Source: CAJXVY01 sp965657575
GTDB taxonomy: Bacteria > Actinomycetota > Actinomycetes > Actinomycetales > Microbacteriaceae
Length of the DNA: 5,768 nt
Assembly (NCBI GenBank): GCA_965657575.1
Contig: CBFHOK010000028.1
Location: 1-5,768, forward strand
Direction of reading: 5' to 3'
Shown: positions 1-3,827 of the stretch, one piece after another
Layout of the letters: the number at the start of each line of letters is the position of its first letter
How positions within the stretch are numbered: position 1 is the first letter of the stretch
Translations under genes and position numbers: made by a program
The notes under the pieces: generated by a model
What the model saw: only the letters and a program-made list of their open reading frames with translations
Database searches by the model: none
What the model was told of the DNA's origin: nothing

Positions 1-9
1 TTAGTGAAA

Positions 10-30
10 CTTGAGTGCAGAAGACTCAAG
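10..30. promoter_or_regulatory. HAIR operator, HspR binding site upstream of dnaK
   Basis: The two arms, CTTGAGT at 10-16 and ACTCAAG at 24-30, are perfect reverse complements separated by exactly 7 bases. This is the HAIR consensus (HspR Associated Inverted Repeat) known from Streptomyces and Mycobacterium heat-shock genes. HspR, encoded by the fourth gene of this operon, is the expected ligand, so the operon is autoregulated. In Streptomyces, DnaK acts as co-repressor, so release during protein stress would induce all five genes. No second site with this arm and spacing was seen elsewhere in the window. The operator is 35 bases upstream of the dnaK start codon. Confidence 0.96.
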
Positions 31-40
31 TCTGAAGAAT
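11..40 (+). promoter_or_regulatory. possible dnaK promoter overlapping the HAIR site
   Basis: A candidate -35 element TTGAGT (11-16, 4 of 6 to TTGACA) is followed after 18 bases by a candidate -10 element AAGAAT (35-40, 4 of 6 to TATAAT). The -35 lies inside the left HAIR arm and the spacer covers the right arm, so bound HspR would block RNA polymerase directly. Transcription would then start around 46-48 and leave a short leader carrying only the ribosome binding site. Both elements are weak matches. Because the window begins only 64 bases before dnaK, an upstream promoter outside it cannot be excluded. Confidence 0.35.
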
Positions 41-54
41 TTTCAATAAATAGA

Positions 55-59
55 AGGAG
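55..59 (+). promoter_or_regulatory. dnaK ribosome binding site
   Basis: AGGAG, in an AAGGAGA context, lies 5 bases before the ATG at 65. It supports this ATG as the dnaK start, as does the protein beginning directly with the conserved N-terminus leading into the first ATPase strand. Confidence 0.85.
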
Positions 60-64
60 AAGCA

Positions 65-1924
65 ATGGGTCGCGCAGTAGGAATTGACCTGGGAACCACT
101 AACAGTGCGGTAACCGTACTGGAAGCTGGTGAACCTAAAGTAATCGCAAATGCCGAAGGCATGAGAACAACCCCATCGGTTGTTGCCTTCACCAAAGACG
201 GAAACATCCTTGTTGGTGAAACCGCTAAGCGTCAGGCAGTGACAAACGTAGACAGAACAGTTAGTTCCGTAAAACGTCACATGGGTACTGACTGGAAATT
301 TGATGTTGATGACAAGAAATACACCCCACAGGAAATCAGCGCCAGGATTCTGATGAAACTAAAGCGTGATGCTGAGACCTATCTGGGCGAAGATGTCACC
401 GATGCAGTCATCACTGTCCCCGCATACTTCAACGATGCTGAGCGTCAGGCAACCAAGGAAGCCGGCGAAATCGCGGGGCTCAACGTATTGCGAATCATCA
501 ACGAGCCAACTGCAGCAGCCTTGGCTTACGGTTTGGACCGAGGCAAGGAAGATGAGCTGATTCTGGTATTCGACCTTGGTGGTGGAACATTCGATGTTTC
601 CCTACTTGAGGTTGGAAAAGACGATGACTTCTCAACCATTCAGGTTCGCTCAACCAGTGGTGATAACCGTCTTGGTGGTGACGACTGGGATCAGCGTTTG
701 GTTGATCACATGGTGACTGAGTTCAAAAACACCAGCGGTGTTGATGTCTCAGGCGACAAGATCGCCCTGCAGAGACTAAAGGAAGCCGCTGAGCAGGCAA
801 AGAAGGAGCTTTCGACTTCCACCTCAACTCAGGTTCAGTTGCCCTATCTGTCACTGACAGAATCAGGTCCTGCAAACCTGGACATGAGCATTTCACGTGC
901 TCAGTTTGAGTCATTGACCAATGACCTGCTCGAGCGCACCCGCAAGCCATTCGAAGACGTTGTCAAAGAAGCGGGCGTGAAGGTTTCAGACATTGCCCAC
1001 GTGGTGCTGGTTGGTGGATCAACCCGTATGCCAGCGGTTAGTGAGCTGGTGAAGAGCCTTACGGGAGGTCAAGAAGCCAATAAGCAGGTAAACCCTGATG
1101 AGGTTGTCAGTGTCGGAGCTGCTTTGCAGGCAGGTGTTATCAAGGGTGACCGTAAAGACGTATTGCTCATTGATGTGACACCGCTATCACTTGGTATCGA
1201 GACCAAGGGTGGCATCATGACCAAGCTGATTGAGCGCAACACAGCTATTCCAACCAAGCGAAGCGAGACATTTACAACCGCTGATGACAATCAGCCAAGT
1301 GTTTCGATTCAGGTCTTCCAGGGAGAGCGTGAATTTACTCGTGATAACAAATCCCTTGGAAACTTTGAGCTGACCGGCATTGCCCCAGCACCTCGCGGAG
1401 TTCCGCAGGTTGAGGTCACCTTTGACATTGATGCCAACGGAATTGTTCATGTCAGTGCTAAGGACAAAGGAACCGGCAAGGAGCAGTCAATGACCATCAC
1501 CGGCGGTTCTTCACTGAGTGAGGAAGACATCGAGAGAATGGTCAAAGACGCCGAAGAGCACGCAGCTGAAGACAAGCAGCGTCGTGAGGAAGCCGAGACC
1601 CGCAACACGGCCGAGCAGCTTGCATACAGTGTCGAAAAATTGATCAAGGACAACGACGAGAAGCTATCTGATGAGGTAAAGACTGAGGTTCAGGCCGATG
1701 TCGATGCACTAAAGACTGCTTTGGCAGGCGAAGACATCGAGGCTATCAAGTCAGCTCAGGAGAAGTTGATGGAAAGCCAGGGCAAGCTTGGCGAGGCCAT
1801 CTACTCCCAGGCTTCAGAGGAGGCTCCAGCAGAGGATGCCCAACCTGAAGAGGATGTAGTCGATGCTGAGGTTGTCGAAGATGAAGAAGAGACCAAGGAC
1901 GAAAGCGACGAGGAGAAGAAGTAA
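65..1924 (+). CDS. dnaK: Hsp70 chaperone DnaK
   Basis: Cytosolic ATP-dependent chaperone that binds exposed hydrophobic segments and cycles with the J-protein and GrpE. In actinobacteria it is also co-repressor of HspR. The 619-residue protein is normal in length. The nucleotide-binding domain (about 1-365) carries all three Hsp70 signatures: IDLGTTNS at 7-14, the phosphate loop VFDLGGGTFDVSLL at 168-181, and VVLVGGSTRMPAV at 313-325. The interdomain linker DVLLIDVTPLSLG (365-377) leads into the substrate-binding beta domain, a helical lid from about 485, and an acidic tail rich in Glu, Asp and Val (about 585-619). The region after residue 70 lacks the roughly 23-residue insert of Gram-negative DnaK. 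Position 15 is Ala, where E. coli has Cys. The TAA stop shares its last A with the grpE ATG, so translation of the two is probably coupled. Identification is essentially certain. Confidence 0.99.
   Translation: MGRAVGIDLGTTNSAVTVLEAGEPKVIANAEGMRTTPSVVAFTKDGNILVGETAKRQAVTNVDRTVSSVKRHMGTDWKFDVDDKKYTPQEISARILMKLKRDAETYLGEDVTDAVITVPAYFNDAERQATKEAGEIAGLNVLRIINEPTAAALAYGLDRGKEDELILVFDLGGGTFDVSLLEVGKDDDFSTIQVRSTSGDNRLGGDDWDQRLVDHMVTEFKNTSGVDVSGDKIALQRLKEAAEQAKKELSTSTSTQVQLPYLSLTESGPANLDMSISRAQFESLTNDLLERTRKPFEDVVKEAGVKVSDIAHVVLVGGSTRMPAVSELVKSLTGGQEANKQVNPDEVVSVGAALQAGVIKGDRKDVLLIDVTPLSLGIETKGGIMTKLIERNTAIPTKRSETFTTADDNQPSVSIQVFQGEREFTRDNKSLGNFELTGIAPAPRGVPQVEVTFDIDANGIVHVSAKDKGTGKEQSMTITGGSSLSEEDIERMVKDAEEHAAEDKQRREEAETRNTAEQLAYSVEKLIKDNDEKLSDEVKTEVQADVDALKTALAGEDIEAIKSAQEKLMESQGKLGEAIYSQASEEAPAEDAQPEEDVVDAEVVEDEEETKDESDEEKK
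1911..1915 (+). promoter_or_regulatory. grpE ribosome binding site inside dnaK
   Basis: AGGAG lies 8 bases before the grpE ATG, within the last codons of dnaK. It supports the start at 1924 and an overlap-coupled dnaK-grpE pair. The surrounding purine-rich acidic-tail codons contain other GAG-rich stretches, so the site is not unique by sequence alone. Confidence 0.65.
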
Positions 1925-2478
1925 TGGCCGAGGAGCAAAAGCCCGAGGAGACTAACGAAGAGCAGACTGCTGAGGAAAACTCTTCTGAGGAAAACCTTGA
2001 CGCTCAAGCCCAGGACAATTCAGAGTCAGAGGTTGATGAAGAGCCCAGCGAATTAGACAGAGAGCTGGAGATCTTTCAAGATCTCCAGCGTCTCCGGGCA
2101 GACTTCGTCAATTATAAAAACCGAGTCGAGCGAGACAAAGTCGCTGACCGCCAATCAGCAGTGATTGAGGTTGTTAGAGCCTTCCTCCCAGCAATGGACG
2201 ATATCGACCGAGCTGAAAGCCACGGGGATATCGAAGAGGGTTCCGCCCTTGCAGCGGTAGCGCTGAAACTCCGTCAGGCTGCAGAGAAATTTGGTCTTGA
2301 GCGTTTTGGTGAAAAGGGCGAGAAGTTTGACCCAAGTCTGCATGACGCTCTTGTTCAAACACCAAGTGAAGAGGTATCTGAACCAACGATCGCGGATGTG
2401 ATTGAGGTTGGTTACCGAATCGGAGACCGAGAGGTCAGACCTGCGAAGGTAGCAGTGTTTTTGCCAAGCGAGGGATAG
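1924..2478 (+). CDS. grpE: nucleotide exchange factor GrpE
   Basis: GrpE dimers release ADP from DnaK and so free its substrate. The 184-residue protein has a disordered, strongly acidic N-terminus (about 1-42, mostly Glu, Gln, Asn and Ser). A long dimerisation helix follows from about 43 to 95, starting ELDRELEIFQDLQRLRADF and continuing through NYKNRVERD. A four-helix-bundle part comes next, then the C-terminal beta domain. Family landmarks are FDPSLHDAL at 135-143 and the end GYRIGDREVRPAKVAV (163-178), matching the usual G-Y-x-(5)-R-x-x-R-P-A-x-V pattern. Length fits actinobacterial GrpE. It starts on the final base of dnaK and is followed by the only real intergenic gap of the operon, 15 bases. 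A perfect inverted repeat sits in the helix codons (see 2064-2089). Cysteine is absent. Confidence 0.98.
   Translation: MAEEQKPEETNEEQTAEENSSEENLDAQAQDNSESEVDEEPSELDRELEIFQDLQRLRADFVNYKNRVERDKVADRQSAVIEVVRAFLPAMDDIDRAESHGDIEEGSALAAVALKLRQAAEKFGLERFGEKGEKFDPSLHDALVQTPSEEVSEPTIADVIEVGYRIGDREVRPAKVAVFLPSEG
2064..2089. repeat. perfect 12-bp-arm inverted repeat within grpE
   Basis: The arms GCTGGAGATCTT (2064-2075) and AAGATCTCCAGC (2078-2089) are exact reverse complements around a 2-base centre, TC. As RNA this would form an 11-bp stem closing a 4-base loop. Each arm also contains the 6-base palindrome AGATCT (2069-2074 and 2079-2084), so the two copies are 10 bp apart, about one DNA turn. It encodes residues 47-55 of GrpE (ELEIFQDLQ) plus the first base of codon 56. 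No T-run follows, so it is not a conventional terminator. Function is unknown. Confidence 0.9.
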
Positions 2479-2485
2479 AGAGGAG
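2479..2485 (+). promoter_or_regulatory. dnaJ ribosome binding site
   Basis: AGAGGAG lies in the 15-base grpE-dnaJ gap, with 8 bases between it and the ATG at 2494. It fixes the dnaJ start, which also begins the protein a few residues before the J-domain, as usual for the family. Confidence 0.85.
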
Positions 2486-2493
2486 TGAGCTAG

Positions 2494-3405
2494 ATGGCAA
2501 GTCAAGATTGGCTAGAAAAGGATTTTTATAAAATCCTTGGTGTCTCTAAAGATGTAAGTGACGCTGAGCTAAAAAAGGTCTATCGAAAGCTAGCTCGCGA
2601 GAATCACCCTGATTCAAATCCAGGAGATGCCAAAGCAGAAGCACGCTTCAAGGACATCTCCGAGGCATACTCAGTTTTGAGCGATCCCGAACAGCGGAAA
2701 GAATACGATGCTCTGAGAGCAATGGGCGGTGGGGCGAGATTCACCTCTGGCGGTCAGGGCGCTGGATTTGAGGATGTGTTCAGCAATTTATTCGGTGGCG
2801 GTGGAAGACAAAGTGCTGGTGGTTTTCCAGGTTTCGGCGGGTTTGATTTCGGACCCCAAAGAGGCCAGGACCTGAAGGCCGAAATCAAAGTGAACTTCAT
2901 TGATTCGATTCAGGGGACCACTACCAAGCTGAATACGAACTCGGGAACCGTCAACGTGAAAATCCCAGCAGGTATTGAAAACGGTCAGCGGATCAAACTA
3001 GCTGGCAAGGGACAACCATCCCCGAATGGCGGAGCCAGTGGGGACCTGTTGGTTACCGTCTTGGTTGGCAAGCACCCGGTGTTCACTCGTGACGGCAACA
3101 ACATCAGGGTTCAAGTTCCAGTGACATTTGTGGAGGCAACCCTTGGGGCAACAATTGAGGTGCCAACCCTTGGTGGGCCTCCGGTGAAACTCAAAGTTCC
3201 GAGTGGGACGCCCTCTGGAAGAACACTGAGGGTCAAAGGAAAAGGCGTTCAGAAATCGACACCTGGTGACTTATTAGCAACCATTGAGGTTGCCGTTCCA
3301 AACAGGCTGAACTCGAAGGCAAAGAAATTGGTCGAGGAGTTGGCCAAAGAGATTCCGGATGAGAATCCAAGGGATGATCTATTGACCAAGGCTGGGCAGC
3401 TATAG
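2494..3405 (+). CDS. dnaJ: Hsp40 co-chaperone, zinc-finger-less DnaJ (CbpA-like, class B)
   Basis: Hsp40 partner of DnaK that delivers unfolded substrates and stimulates ATP hydrolysis. The 303 residues divide into a J-domain (about 10-73) with the catalytic HPD at 38-40, a Gly/Phe-rich linker (77-122, with repeated GG, FGG and GF), and two C-terminal beta-sandwich domains (about 125-200 and 201-275). The end probably serves dimerisation. The four CxxCxGxG zinc modules of classical DnaJ are absent. The chain runs from the IQGTTTKLN strand (139-147) almost directly into VNVKIPAGIENGQRI (153-167), exactly where the zinc domain would be inserted. There is no cysteine at all. This makes it a class B J-protein like CbpA, although it occupies the dnaJ position of the operon. 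A classical zinc-containing DnaJ is probably encoded elsewhere, for example beside hrcA; that is inference. The stop codon lies within the hspR ribosome binding site. Confidence 0.95.
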   Translation: MASQDWLEKDFYKILGVSKDVSDAELKKVYRKLARENHPDSNPGDAKAEARFKDISEAYSVLSDPEQRKEYDALRAMGGGARFTSGGQGAGFEDVFSNLFGGGGRQSAGGFPGFGGFDFGPQRGQDLKAEIKVNFIDSIQGTTTKLNTNSGTVNVKIPAGIENGQRIKLAGKGQPSPNGGASGDLLVTVLVGKHPVFTRDGNNIRVQVPVTFVEATLGATIEVPTLGGPPVKLKVPSGTPSGRTLRVKGKGVQKSTPGDLLATIEVAVPNRLNSKAKKLVEELAKEIPDENPRDDLLTKAGQL

Positions 3406-3409
3406 GAGG
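3404..3409 (+). promoter_or_regulatory. hspR ribosome binding site overlapping the dnaJ stop
   Basis: A full AGGAGG at 3404-3409 contains the last two bases of the dnaJ TAG. It is only 1 base from the first in-frame ATG (3411) and 4 bases from the second (3414). The spacing favours the second ATG, or use of both. Ribosomes finishing dnaJ would cover this site, so hspR is probably translated by reinitiation. Confidence 0.8.
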
Positions 3410-3410
3410 C

Positions 3411-3827
3411 ATGATGGACTTCGATGAGCACACACCACTGTTTGTTATAAGTGTTGCCGCGGAGTTAGCAGGCATGCACCCGCAAACGCTCAGGCAGTAT
3501 GACCGTCTGGGCTTAGTTCAACCAGAGCGCACCAGTGGCAAATCTCGACGCTATACGATGCGCAACGTAGCTCAATTGCGAGAGGTCGCAAGGCTTTCTG
3601 CCGAGGGTGTATCGCTTGAGGGAATCAAGCGCATATTGGAACTGGTAGATGAAAACCAAGCATTGAAACAGCGCGTGAGGGATTTAGAACAAGCACTTGC
3701 CAATCAGGTCATGGAGCAACCGGGCGGACGAGTGTTTGCCGCAGGCGATCGAGGAATAGTAAGACTCAGTCCGGGTCAGAGACCCGACAGGGGCGACAGC
3801 GTTGTTCTTTATAGGAGTAAAAGATGA
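3411..3827 (+). CDS. hspR: heat-shock repressor HspR, MerR family
   Basis: DNA-binding repressor of the chaperone operon, acting at the HAIR site upstream of dnaK. The 138-residue reading has a MerR-type winged helix-turn-helix at about 13-75. Recognisable HspR landmarks are ISVAAELAGMHPQTLRQYDRLGLVQP (13-38), the wing RTSGKSRRYT (40-49) and LSAEGVSLEGIKRILEL (62-78). A short coiled coil follows (about 79-103, DENQALKQRVRDLEQAL). The C-terminal tail ends SVVLYRSKR, resembling the hydrophobic-basic end of mycobacterial HspR (ALVVWKPRR), which is thought to matter for DnaK contact. Two consecutive ATGs open the frame. The one at 3414 (137 residues) has better spacing from the ribosome binding site. 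The TGA stop overlaps the clpB ATG as ATGA. Location inside the operon it controls gives negative autoregulation. No cysteine. Confidence 0.97.
   Translation: MMDFDEHTPLFVISVAAELAGMHPQTLRQYDRLGLVQPERTSGKSRRYTMRNVAQLREVARLSAEGVSLEGIKRILELVDENQALKQRVRDLEQALANQVMEQPGGRVFAAGDRGIVRLSPGQRPDRGDSVVLYRSKR
3769..3788 (+). other. possible RNA hairpin near the 3' end of hspR
   Basis: CGGGTC (3772-3777) and GACCCG (3781-3786) pair perfectly around the triloop AGA. An alternative pairing extends to an 8-bp stem over 3769-3788 with one bulged C. It lies about 36 bases before the clpB ATG and 24 bases before its ribosome binding site. The nearest T-rich stretch (3802-3812) is 13 or more bases downstream and interrupted, so it does not look like a terminator. 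It may be coincidental coding sequence. Confidence 0.4.
3813..3817 (+). promoter_or_regulatory. clpB ribosome binding site fixing a truncated start
   Basis: AGGAG lies 6 bases before the ATG at 3824, inside the last codons of hspR. It shows that clpB genuinely begins at the ATGA overlap, although the encoded protein then lacks the usual ClpB N-terminal domain. Confidence 0.85.

Noticed and set aside
366..560. A 64-codon plus-strand frame in another phase inside dnaK
   Set aside because: It overlaps strictly conserved DnaK ATPase sequence and shows no domain or independent start signal.
2155..2505. A 116-codon minus-strand frame opposite grpE
   Set aside because: It is a shadow of grpE and the dnaJ start, with no recognisable domain and unusually many Cys, His and Trp residues typical of non-coding frames.
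3137..3173. Direct repeat CAACCCTTGG at 3137-3146 and 3164-3173 in dnaJ
   Set aside because: The two copies are in frame and code for similar T-L-G turns of the beta domain. Ten bases is too short to suggest duplication or an attachment site.
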